From JBBDWK01 sp040902885 (GTDB taxonomy: Bacteria; Acidobacteriota; Terriglobia; Bryobacterales; Bryobacteraceae), in the NCBI GenBank assembly GCA_040902885.1, contig JBBDWK010000090.1:1-64000 (forward strand): 64,000 nt of DNA, written 5' to 3'. The position numbers and the translations under genes are program-made. The notes beneath the pieces are model-generated. The model had not been told where the DNA came from and ran no database searches. It worked only from the letters and a program-made list of their open reading frames with translations. Every line of letters starts with the position of its first letter. Positions within the stretch are counted from its first letter, which is position 1. Below, piece by piece: positions 1 through 8,233 of this stretch.

Positions 1-591
1 GTGGGGACATTTCTAATGAACGCTCAAGGGGACATTATCAAAAACGCGCAACAGCACCCGAGATTGGAGCCCGGGGCGACTGAGACCCAATGGACCGGCT
101 GGGATCTTGCATTGGTTGAACTCGACCGGCCCGTGGAAGATGTGCAACCCGCCATTCGATATCGAGGCCGCGAAGAAGTCGGCGCCGTCGTGACGAAAAT
201 CGGCTACGGGAATGTCGGCGACGGATTGAGCGGATTGAAGTCGCTCGCCGTTCAGGAACGACTTGGGGGGCAAAACGTGATCGAGGCAGCCGGGGGGACG
301 GTAGAGTCGCGGCAATTTGGAATCGATGTTCTGGTATTCGATTTCGACAGCCCCGTTTCCTCAGATAGTAACCGTTTCGGCTCCCCAGAGCCCCTCCTGT
401 ATGAAATCGGCGGATCGAAAGGGGACAGCGGTGGTGGCGTTTTCATGCAGCACAGTGGTAAGTGGCGACTGGTAGGGATCGTTTCAGGGGCGCTCAATCG
501 GCACATCCGATACGGATCGATGGCGGCTCTCGCGCGGGTCTCTTCAGCCAACGCCTGGATCGACTCCGTGATCGGGAAAGACATCAACTGA
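1..591 (+). CDS. Trypsin-like serine protease, 5' end outside window
   Basis: This is the C-terminal part of a chymotrypsin-fold (S1-like) serine protease. The catalytic Asp is likely the one in WDLALVEL (about residue 35 of the visible part) and the nucleophile Ser sits in GDSGGG near residue 143, followed by a typical LVGIVSG strand. The catalytic His and any signal peptide are not visible, so the gene almost certainly starts before base 1; the GTG at base 1 is only the first in-frame codon. Function (secreted or periplasmic proteolysis) is inferred from the family. No partner gene is visible. Confidence 0.75.
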   Translation: MGTFLMNAQGDIIKNAQQHPRLEPGATETQWTGWDLALVELDRPVEDVQPAIRYRGREEVGAVVTKIGYGNVGDGLSGLKSLAVQERLGGQNVIEAAGGTVESRQFGIDVLVFDFDSPVSSDSNRFGSPEPLLYEIGGSKGDSGGGVFMQHSGKWRLVGIVSGALNRHIRYGSMAALARVSSANAWIDSVIGKDIN

Positions 592-1017
592 CTGACGCGG
601 TTTCGTTGGTCTTAAGCCTTCGACAAGAGCTGAATGACTAATTGAAGGTCGCTATAGATTGGTCGAACGATAAGGTAACTGCCCACTCCACGAAGACCGG
701 GCCTGCTCGGGCCGTAGAAGTCGGGTGCGTTTAGGAATGGTGCGGGATTGACGTAATGTCACTTGTCCGTATCACGCCCGGTTGCTGACATCTGCCCGGA
801 AGCTTTGCTCAAGTCACGCCGACGCAATAAGTTGCGCGCAGTTCATCCGATCAGGACCGACAAACGCCGCTGCGACCGTTTATGGCGTTCCATCTGTCCG
901 TAGTCGGCATGTCGGAAATTCATCCCGAACGGAAGCCGATGCGTCATCGATGGCGCTGCGGCATTTGCGGCAAAATTGATCTTCAAAACTCGACTTCCGG
1001 CAGCTCTACCGCTTATC
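592..1017. other. Gene-free stretch
   Basis: About 425 bases between the protease and the DUF1080 gene. It contains only short ORFs without a convincing ribosome-binding site or recognisable motif, on either strand. No RNA gene, repeat or insertion-sequence remnant was recognised. It also holds the 3' flanks of the two converging genes. Confidence 0.5.
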
Positions 1018-1857
1018 TCAGTCCCGCAGCGGCACCAAATCAATCCGACGAAAGTAAATCTCGGCCCCTTCCGACTGAAACAGCAGCTTGCCCTCGGTCA
1101 GAGAACAGTCGGTTCCTTCGTTCACCAGTTTCCCGTTGACGTAGTACGTCAGGCGCCCCTTGGCGACCACCGCTTCCAACTTGGTCCACTGCTCACCGGG
1201 ACTGTCGGGGTCCGACGGTCCGCGAAATCCCAGGCGGTCCGCCCAGTCCTCGTGCCGTCCCCACCAGTTGATGCGGCCCCGCGACATGACCGTCGGCGTC
1301 CCGTTGGGATCGAATACGGTCTCTCCGTCGCGATCCTTCCGGGTTTTGGCTGTCAGGGTAGGACGAAGCAGTTCTCCCTCGTCCGTGTGTCCGCCCACCA
1401 GAATGAAATCTCCCACGCCGCCTTCAATGATCTGAAACTCCACCGAGCGCATCCAGGGACCGTTGAAGTCTTTCTGGGAGTTGCCCGGACGTCCCTGCGC
1501 GTGCAGGAGGATTCCGTTGTCGCGCGTGCGGCTGCGCCGCGTTCCCCACGTGGCCGGTCCCCACCGGTATTCCACAACCATTCGGTAATCCCGGTAGGCT
1601 TTCTTGGTGAGAAGCCCGCCCCAGTGCTGCCCGCTCACCCGAATTGCGGGAGCGCCATCCACCTGGTCCACTACGGTGAAGACGCGGTCCGGGTCGGCGT
1701 GATGATGGCCCACCAGCCAGGTGTCGAAGGCATCCAGCGTCTTGCCGTCGAACAACCGGATGGTCTCCGCGGGCGTCAACGCGGATTCGCCTTGGGCGAG
1801 AAGAGCCGGCGCCATGGCCGGCAGCACGATGAGGATGAAGAGTATTTTTCGCATCAT
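1018..1857 (-). CDS. Secreted DUF1080 (3-keto-disaccharide hydrolase) protein
   Basis: 279 residues. Residues 1-21 are a signal peptide ending LLAQ, and the rest forms one DUF1080 domain, a concanavalin-like jelly roll recognised by LFDGKTLDAF near the start, SVEFQIIEGG in the middle and the closing IYFRRIDLVPL. Family members are secreted glycan-active proteins; some cleave 3-keto-disaccharides. It lies 14 bases downstream of the ceramidase-like gene on the same strand, so the two are probably co-transcribed. Two ATG codons stand in tandem at the start; the first is used here. Substrate cannot be told from the sequence. Confidence 0.85.
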   Translation of the reverse strand: MMRKILFILIVLPAMAPALLAQGESALTPAETIRLFDGKTLDAFDTWLVGHHHADPDRVFTVVDQVDGAPAIRVSGQHWGGLLTKKAYRDYRMVVEYRWGPATWGTRRSRTRDNGILLHAQGRPGNSQKDFNGPWMRSVEFQIIEGGVGDFILVGGHTDEGELLRPTLTAKTRKDRDGETVFDPNGTPTVMSRGRINWWGRHEDWADRLGFRGPSDPDSPGEQWTKLEAVVAKGRLTYYVNGKLVNEGTDCSLTEGKLLFQSEGAEIYFRRIDLVPLRD

Positions 1858-1871
1858 AAGTCCTTGTCAAA

Positions 1872-3272
1872 CTACTTGCCGGCCAGTTTGCCGAACATCT
1901 CCAGAATCGCGGCCGTTATCTTCCGCGACGAGTCTTTCTCCACGAGGTTGGTTCCCATCCAGGTTTCATAGCCGCCAAGCGCGTGCTGCTCGGGCGTCGG
2001 CAGATACCCGTAGTGCCCGTTCGCCAGCTCGATGGTGAACGTTTTGCGGAACGGACTTTTGGACTTGATCTCGAGTCCGATCTCCGTGATCACCTCGAAC
2101 GGTATGGCGGCGATCCCGATTTCGCCGATGCGCAGCGTCTGCAGCTTCACGTCCGCCCACTCCGGACCGTCGTGCAGGCTCAGCACGCGCTGCGCGTACG
2201 GTTTGGCGCGCACAGGAAGCTTTTTCTCGTCCGGCTCGGCCAGGAATCGCTTCGCTTGTTCCACCATCTCCGGCGTCGGCTTTCGATAGCGCAACGGCAG
2301 CTCCCTCTCCTCGGCCGCGAGTGCGGCCCGCTGCTCGTACTGCGCTTCCTTGTATGCCACCAAGGCGCTATCGGCCATTCTGCCGGCCACTTTCCGGATC
2401 TTCTCGAAAGGCGGCAGGCGCGGTTCCGGATTGCGGAAGTTGATGTTATTGACGTCTCCGCTTGTGCCGTTAGAGAGAATGCCGACGAACGCCGGCCCGG
2501 CCTCCAGCCGCTGCGCGATCAGGCGCGCGAACTCGCCGAAATAGTCCGCCGACACCTGCGCTTCGGCAATGCCGCCCACGTAGTGGAGCGAGTAGTTTGC
2601 CAGCAGCGCCAGTGGCTTGCCCGCCGCGGTCCGCACCGATAAAACGCTGAAGCCGGGATCGGTCGGACCGGCGGGCTTCAGCAAATCTTTGCTGCCGCGC
2701 GGCGGATTCATGCGCACCTTGTCGGTTGTCTCGCCGAAGGGATTCGGCGGAATGGAGCCGGGCGTCATCCACCAGCGCCGGTTGTTCAACTCGTCCGGTT
2801 CCTGACGGACCGAAAATCCGATACTGGCCGGGTCCAGCCGCTTGTGCGCCTCGATCACCGACTGCGCGATGCGCTCTTCGAGCAGTTTCTCGTACGCCAG
2901 CTCAATCGGATTGTCTTCCGGTTTGGACGGCGGGGCGGAGTGGGTGTGGGTGGCGGAGATGAGCATGTGGTTCGAGCGAATTCCAGTCGCCTTCTCCGCG
3001 CGGGCCTTGGCGCGATCCAAGAGCGGGCGCTTTACGTAGCAACTGTCCACCACCACGATGGCCACCTTTGTCCGGCCGTCGTCCAGGACAAGAGCCCGCG
3101 CATGGAGCGGATCGTGCGCTTTATCGGCCAGCCGCGTCTCGAAATTGCCAATCAGCCGGAGCGGCCACTGTTTTGGCGTGATGTCCGCCGCGTAGGCTCC
3201 GGCACGTATCCGCTCCGGGGCCTGCGCGAAGACGCCGAGGGCGACTATCAGAAATCCAAAAATGATTCGCAT
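1872..3272 (-). CDS. Neutral/alkaline ceramidase-like secreted protein
   Basis: 466 residues from the ATG at 3272, which gives a clean signal peptide (MRIIFGFLIVALGVFAQ). The reading frame stays open further upstream, but that part overlaps the divergent gene's leader and lacks a signal sequence. Family signs are GAYAADITP, HMLISATHTHSAPP (metal-ligand histidines) and ILSNGTSGDVNN. The true ceramidase family cleaves N-acyl sphingosine; in Acidobacteria and Planctomycetes many such paralogues sit beside glycan genes and their substrate is unknown. At about 466 residues it is shorter than classical ceramidases (about 650-700). A second paralogue is at 51885-53303. Confidence 0.8.
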   Translation of the reverse strand: MRIIFGFLIVALGVFAQAPERIRAGAYAADITPKQWPLRLIGNFETRLADKAHDPLHARALVLDDGRTKVAIVVVDSCYVKRPLLDRAKARAEKATGIRSNHMLISATHTHSAPPSKPEDNPIELAYEKLLEERIAQSVIEAHKRLDPASIGFSVRQEPDELNNRRWWMTPGSIPPNPFGETTDKVRMNPPRGSKDLLKPAGPTDPGFSVLSVRTAAGKPLALLANYSLHYVGGIAEAQVSADYFGEFARLIAQRLEAGPAFVGILSNGTSGDVNNINFRNPEPRLPPFEKIRKVAGRMADSALVAYKEAQYEQRAALAAEERELPLRYRKPTPEMVEQAKRFLAEPDEKKLPVRAKPYAQRVLSLHDGPEWADVKLQTLRIGEIGIAAIPFEVITEIGLEIKSKSPFRKTFTIELANGHYGYLPTPEQHALGGYETWMGTNLVEKDSSRKITAAILEMFGKLAGK

Positions 3273-3335
3273 AATGCTCCCCCGTATCGTACTCCACCCC
3301 GATCGACCGGGGAAGCAGGCTGGTCTCGGGATAGA

Positions 3336-6300
3336 ATGACAACAACTGCCGTGAAAATCGCTCTGATCGCCATCGCGCCGCTCCTGCTCCCGGCCGCAAC
3401 CGTGGAGTTCAACCGCGATATCCGGCCGATTCTTTCCGACAAGTGCTTCACGTGTCACGGGCCCGACCCGGCAAACCGCAAGACCACGCTCCGCTTCGAC
3501 ATGGAGGCCGGCGCGCGGCGCGCCATCGTGCCCGGCGATCCGCTGAAAAGCGAGATAGTGCGGCGCATCACCGCGGAGGACAAAGCCGTTCGCATGCCGC
3601 CGGCTTACGCGGGGCACGACCGGCTGAGCGAGCGCGAGATCGATCTGATCCGGAATTGGATCGAGCAGGGCGCGAAGTGGGAAAAGCACTGGTCGTTTCT
3701 GCCTCCCAAGCGGTCCGCATCGCCGGAAGTGAGGGACAGCGGCTGGGCGCGCAATCCGATCGATCGGTTTATCCTGAGCCGCCTGGAGCGCGAGGGCTTG
3801 AAGCCGTCGCCGGAAGCGGACAAGACCACGCTGATCCGCAGAGTGACGCTCGACCTGACAGGTCTGCCTCCCACGCCGCGGGAGGTGGATGCGTTTTTGG
3901 ACGATGGGTCAGGCAATGCCTATGAAAAGGTGATCGACCGCCTCCTGGCTTCTCCGCGCTATGCCGAGCGCATGGCCATTCGCTGGCTGGAAGCTGCCCG
4001 CTACGCCGACACAAACGGCTACCAGACCGACGGCGTACGCGACATGTGGCGCTGGCGCGACTGGGTGATCGACGCGTTTCACCGCAACATGCCGTTCGAC
4101 CAATTCACTGTGGAGCAGATCGCCGGAGACCTGCTGCCCAACGCAACGCTAGACCAGAAGATCGCAACGGCGTTTCACCGGAACCATCGCACCAGCGGCG
4201 AAGGCGGCATCGTGCCGGAAGAGTTTCGCGTGGAGTATGTCTCCGAGCGCGTGGACACGACGGCGACCGTCTGGCTTGGGCTGACCATGGGGTGCGCGCG
4301 GTGCCACGATCACAAGTACGATCCCATCCGGCAGAAGGATTTTTACCGGATGTTCGCTTTTTTCAACAACGTTCCCGAAAAGGGTCTGGTGTACAACTTC
4401 GGCAACGAGGAGCCTGCCATCAAGGCGCCCACGCCGGAGCACTCGCACAGGCTGGCGGAGCTGGACCACACCACGGCTCGGGCGGAACAGCGGTGGAAGG
4501 CCCTGCAGCCCAGGCTGGAAAAAACGCAGCGGAAATGGGAGCGGTCCCTGGCGAAGGCCCGCGCCATCGAGTGGAGCGTGCCGGACGGGTTGGTCCTCCA
4601 CCGCCGGTTTAAGGACGACGATAGCGGCTTCGACGGGAGGCGGTACGTCGAAGCGGGCGCCGAGGCGAACTTCAACTACATGGAGCCGTTCACGCTGGCA
4701 GCGTGGATCAAGCCCGCCGCGAAGGACGGCGCCATCGTCACCCGCATGGAGGACTACTTCGAGGGCGAAGGATACGGACTGTTCCTGCTCGATGGAAAAG
4801 TGAGGCTGCACATCACGCGGCGCTTCACCGATATCGGCCTGCGCGTGGAGACGGAGAGCGCCGTGAAGCTGAACGAATGGCAGCACGTGCTGGCGGTCTA
4901 CGACGGCTACCGGTACGCCAGCGGCGTGAAAATCTACGTCGATGGGCAGGAACAAAAGCTGAAGGTTTTGTTCGACGATCTGAACTTTCCGCTGGGGCCA
5001 AAGGAGCCGGTGCGCATTGGCGGCGGGGGAGGAGAAAAGCTGCGCTTCAAGGGAGCGATCAACGATGTGCGCATTCACGAAATCGCGCTGACGCCGGAGC
5101 AGGCGTGGACGGTTCCTCTGTCCGGGCCGGTGAACGAGATCGCGGCGCTGGCGCCGGAAGCGCGGACTCACGCCCAGGCCGCCAGACTGCGGCTTTGCTT
5201 CCTGGACCGGTTCGCTTCGAAAAACATCCGCGAGGCGCAGAAACAACTCTTCGAGGCGCGGAAGGAGCGCACGAAGTATTTCGAATTGATTCCAACCGTG
5301 ATGGTGATGCAGGAGATGCCCGAGCCGCGGCCCACGTTCCTGCTGCGGCGCGGCGCGTACGACAGTCCGGGCGAGCGGGTAACTTCCGGCGTTCCGGAGT
5401 TCCTGCCCCAGTTGCCCGAGGGATCGAACCGGCTCGGCCTCGCGCGGTGGCTGGTGGACCGCGCGAATCCTCTGACCGCGCGCGTAATTGTGAACCGCTT
5501 CTGGCAGATGTATTTCGGCACGGGGCTGGTGAAGACGGTTGAAGATTTCGGCTCGCAGGGCGAATGGCCCTTGCATCGGGATCTGCTGGACTGGCTGGCC
5601 ATGGAGTTCATGGACAGCGGCTGGAACGTGAAGGCCATGCAGAAGACGATCGTGACCAGCGCGACGTACCGGCAATCGTCGAAAGTGACGCCCGAGGGGT
5701 TCGAACGCGACCCGGAAAACCGGCTTCTCGCCCGCGGGCCGCGCATTCGCCTGTCCGCCGAGATGATTCGCGATCAGGCGCTGGCCGCATCCGGCCTGCT
5801 GGTGGAAGAAATGGGCGGGCCGCCGGTAAAGCCGTATCAGCCGCCGGGATTGTGGCAGGAGCTGGCGGGGGGCAAGGGCTACGCGGTGGATAAGGGCGAA
5901 GGGCTGTATCGCCGCAGCCTGTACACGTATTGGAAGCGAACTATAGCGCCGCCCGCGATGACCACCTTCGACTCGCCAAACCGGGAGACGTGCGCGGTGC
6001 TCGAGGTGCGCACCAACACCCCGCTGCAGGCGCTGAATCTGATGAACGACGTAGCGTATCTTGAAGCCTCGCGCAAGCTCGCCGAACGCATGCTGCGGGA
6101 CGGAGGCAAAACACCGGAGGCGCGCATCGGGCACGGGTGGCGGCTGGTGCTGGGACGGAATCCAAAGCCACGGGAGACCGAACTGCTGGCTGAGGCGCTG
6201 GAGCAGTTTCTGGAGTATTACGAGAGGGACCGCGAAGCCGCCGGCAAGTTTCTTGCACAGGGGGACTCGCCGCGCAATAAGAAGCTGGATGCCCGCGAGC

Positions 6301-6365
6301 TGGCGGCTTACTCAGGCGTGGCCAGCCTGATTCTGAATCTGGATGAGGCGGTGACCAAGGAGTGA
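3336..6365 (+). CDS. PSCyt1-DUF1549-LamG-DUF1553 multidomain secreted protein
   Basis: 1009 residues from the ATG at 3336, which gives a signal peptide of about 20 residues. In order: a planctomycete-type cytochrome c domain with CFTCHG near residue 37; DUF1549 (PSCyt2, about 125-330) with a second haem motif, CARCHDHKYDP; a concanavalin/LamG-like insertion (about 418-590, EPFTLAAWIKP and KIYVDGQEQ); and DUF1553 (PSD1, about 690-970) with LARWLVDRANPLTARV. Such proteins are exported, haem-bearing and linked to polysaccharide breakdown. It is translationally coupled to the DUF1501 gene that follows. The LamG insertion is absent from the paralogue at 42334-44589. Confidence 0.9.
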   Translation: MTTTAVKIALIAIAPLLLPAATVEFNRDIRPILSDKCFTCHGPDPANRKTTLRFDMEAGARRAIVPGDPLKSEIVRRITAEDKAVRMPPAYAGHDRLSEREIDLIRNWIEQGAKWEKHWSFLPPKRSASPEVRDSGWARNPIDRFILSRLEREGLKPSPEADKTTLIRRVTLDLTGLPPTPREVDAFLDDGSGNAYEKVIDRLLASPRYAERMAIRWLEAARYADTNGYQTDGVRDMWRWRDWVIDAFHRNMPFDQFTVEQIAGDLLPNATLDQKIATAFHRNHRTSGEGGIVPEEFRVEYVSERVDTTATVWLGLTMGCARCHDHKYDPIRQKDFYRMFAFFNNVPEKGLVYNFGNEEPAIKAPTPEHSHRLAELDHTTARAEQRWKALQPRLEKTQRKWERSLAKARAIEWSVPDGLVLHRRFKDDDSGFDGRRYVEAGAEANFNYMEPFTLAAWIKPAAKDGAIVTRMEDYFEGEGYGLFLLDGKVRLHITRRFTDIGLRVETESAVKLNEWQHVLAVYDGYRYASGVKIYVDGQEQKLKVLFDDLNFPLGPKEPVRIGGGGGEKLRFKGAINDVRIHEIALTPEQAWTVPLSGPVNEIAALAPEARTHAQAARLRLCFLDRFASKNIREAQKQLFEARKERTKYFELIPTVMVMQEMPEPRPTFLLRRGAYDSPGERVTSGVPEFLPQLPEGSNRLGLARWLVDRANPLTARVIVNRFWQMYFGTGLVKTVEDFGSQGEWPLHRDLLDWLAMEFMDSGWNVKAMQKTIVTSATYRQSSKVTPEGFERDPENRLLARGPRIRLSAEMIRDQALAASGLLVEEMGGPPVKPYQPPGLWQELAGGKGYAVDKGEGLYRRSLYTYWKRTIAPPAMTTFDSPNRETCAVLEVRTNTPLQALNLMNDVAYLEASRKLAERMLRDGGKTPEARIGHGWRLVLGRNPKPRETELLAEALEQFLEYYERDREAAGKFLAQGDSPRNKKLDARELAAYSGVASLILNLDEAVTKE

Positions 6366-6370
6366 CCGAA

Positions 6371-7777
6371 ATGACCAGGCGTTATTTCTTCGGACGGAGC
6401 GCGGCGGGCATCGGAACGGCGGCGCTGGCTTCCCTGCTTGGCAAGGATCTGTCCGCCGCGGAAGGACTGCCGGGGTTGCCGCACTTCACGCCCAAGGCGA
6501 GGCGCATTATCTATCTGTTTCAATCCGGCGGACCGTCGCAGATGGAGTTGTTCGACTACAAGCCAAGGCTGACGGAGTTCGCGGGGACCGAGTTGCCGGA
6601 CTCGGTGCGCAAGGGACAGCGGCTGACTGGAATGTCCGCCACGCAATCGACCTTCCCTGTGGTTCCTGCGCGCGTGGAGTTTGCGCGGTACGGCGAGTCT
6701 GGCGCATGGGTCAGCGAGTTGATGCCGCACACGGCGAAAATCGTGGACGACCTGGCGTTCGTCAAGAGCATGCACACGGAGGCCATCAATCACGATCCGG
6801 CGGTTACGTTTTTGCAGACAGGGGCGCAGATTGCGGGACGCCCGAGCATCGGGTCGTGGCTGGTGTACGGCCTGGGCGCGGAGACAACACAATTGCCTGG
6901 TTTTGTCGTGATGATTTCGCCGGGCGCGGGCGGCGGCGGGCAACCTCTCTATGACCGGCTGTGGGGCAGCGGCTTTCTGCCGACGCGCTATCAGGGCGTG
7001 AAGTTCCGGTCGGTGGGCGATCCGGTGTTGTATCTGTCGGACCCGCCGGGATTCCCAAGGGAGAACCGGCGGCGGTATCTGGACGTGCTGGCCAAGCTGA
7101 ACCGGTTGAAGCTGGAGGAATTCGGCGACCCGGAGATTGCCACGCGCATTGCCCAATATGAGATGGCGTTTCGCATGCAGTCCTCCGTGCCCGAGTTGAC
7201 CGACCTTTCTAAAGAGCCCGAGCACGTTTTCGAGATGTACGGAGAGGACGCGAGGAAGCCGGGAACGTTCGCGGCAAACTGTCTGCTCGCGCGGCGGCTC
7301 GCGGAGCGCGGCGTCCGGTTCATTCAGTTGTTCCACAGGGACTGGGACCATCATGGAAAGCTGCCGGAGGGTCTGCCGAAGCGGTGCAAAGAGACGGACC
7401 AGCCGGCCGCGGCGCTGGTGCGGGATTTGAAACAGCGCGGGATGCTGGACGACACGCTGGTGGTATGGGGCGGCGAATTCGGACGGACCGTGTACTGCCA
7501 GGGCCGGCTGACCGCGGACGATTATGGGCGGGACCATCATCCGCGGTGCTTCACGATGTGGATGGCCGGCGGGGGCGTGCAGCCGGGGGTAAGTTATGGG
7601 GCGACGGACGATTATTGCTATAACATCGTGAAAGATCCGGTACATGTACACGATTTACAAGCTACTTTATTGCACTGCCTGGGGATCGACCATACCAAGC
7701 TGACGTATAAGTATCAGGGACGGCATTTCCGGCTGACGGATGTGCACGGCAGCGTAGTGAAAAAGATTTTGGTGTAA
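6371..7777 (+). CDS. DUF1501 Tat-exported protein
   Basis: 468 residues. The ATG at 6371 is preferred because AAGGAG (6357-6362) lies 8 bases upstream; an in-frame GTG at 6362 overlaps the previous stop. The N-terminus carries a twin-arginine signal (TRRYFFGRSAAGIG). The body is DUF1501, a sulfatase/alkaline-phosphatase-fold family, with FQSGGPSQMELFDYKP and WGGEFGRTVYCQG near the C-terminal metal site. It always pairs with DUF1549/1553 proteins, as here, and the two probably act together outside the cytoplasmic membrane. The biochemical activity of the family is not settled. Confidence 0.9.
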   Translation: MTRRYFFGRSAAGIGTAALASLLGKDLSAAEGLPGLPHFTPKARRIIYLFQSGGPSQMELFDYKPRLTEFAGTELPDSVRKGQRLTGMSATQSTFPVVPARVEFARYGESGAWVSELMPHTAKIVDDLAFVKSMHTEAINHDPAVTFLQTGAQIAGRPSIGSWLVYGLGAETTQLPGFVVMISPGAGGGGQPLYDRLWGSGFLPTRYQGVKFRSVGDPVLYLSDPPGFPRENRRRYLDVLAKLNRLKLEEFGDPEIATRIAQYEMAFRMQSSVPELTDLSKEPEHVFEMYGEDARKPGTFAANCLLARRLAERGVRFIQLFHRDWDHHGKLPEGLPKRCKETDQPAAALVRDLKQRGMLDDTLVVWGGEFGRTVYCQGRLTADDYGRDHHPRCFTMWMAGGGVQPGVSYGATDDYCYNIVKDPVHVHDLQATLLHCLGIDHTKLTYKYQGRHFRLTDVHGSVVKKILV

Positions 7778-7818
7778 GTGGCCGGATAACCGGAAGTTCC
7801 GCCTTGAAGACAGTAGCT

Positions 7819-8151
7819 TTAGAAAAGCTCCCTGACGCCCTTGCGGTTCTTGTGGCGCTCCTCGTACCGTTTGATCTGTTGCTTCTGCGCAGGTGAAAGA
7901 TTCGCCGCCCGCTTCTTGATCTGCGGAATGGTCAGGCGCTGATAATCCTTGATGGGCAGATTCCGGTCCGGCGACTTGCCTTCCCGGTCTTTCTGTTTCT
8001 CGGCCTTCGTCTCTCCGTACCGGGCGCGCTGCTTGTTGACGATGCGCGAGGCGACCTCCTCCTCCCGGCCTCGATAACGGCCGCTTTGGTGGAACTCATC
8101 TTTGAGTTCTTCGTATTGGCGCTCTCGCTTTGGGCTGGCTCCTCTGGGCAT
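7819..8151 (-). CDS. Small basic plasmid-stabilization-like protein
   Basis: 110 residues, strongly charged. The N-terminal half (SPKRERQYEELKDEF, then VASRIVNKQRARYGE) matches the KRERQY/VNKERAR pattern of small proteins often labelled plasmid stabilization or Rho-termination-like. The C-terminal half (IKDYQRLTIPQIKKRA, LSPAQKQQIKRYEE) resembles the short IPDYDSLT helical module (DUF8129-like) of other soil bacteria. A strong ribosome-binding site, GGAGGTGAGGT, directly precedes the ATG. It is divergent from the oxidoreductase gene. The name is family convention; a role in DNA or RNA binding is only suggested by charge. Confidence 0.65.
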   Translation of the reverse strand: MPRGASPKRERQYEELKDEFHQSGRYRGREEEVASRIVNKQRARYGETKAEKQKDREGKSPDRNLPIKDYQRLTIPQIKKRAANLSPAQKQQIKRYEERHKNRKGVRELF

Positions 8152-8233
8152 ACCTCACCTCCGTTCGACTGTGCAGCATTTCAGTTGCCAGAGCGGCCGG
8201 TCCACACTCCAATGCGATAATGTGCGGAACGGC

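Noticed and set aside
976..1971. Plus-strand ORF of 331 codons over the DUF1080 gene
   Set aside because: Antisense shadow of the minus-strand DUF1080 gene, which has a signal peptide and clear domain motifs.
2844..3335. N-terminal extension of the DUF1549 gene upstream of 3336
   Set aside because: It is antisense to the ceramidase-like gene and would bury the signal peptide inside the protein.
4149..6134. Long minus-strand ORF of 661 codons
   Set aside because: It lies wholly opposite the DUF1549/LamG/DUF1553 gene, has no family similarity and a His/Arg-rich composition, as expected of the antisense of a GC-rich gene.
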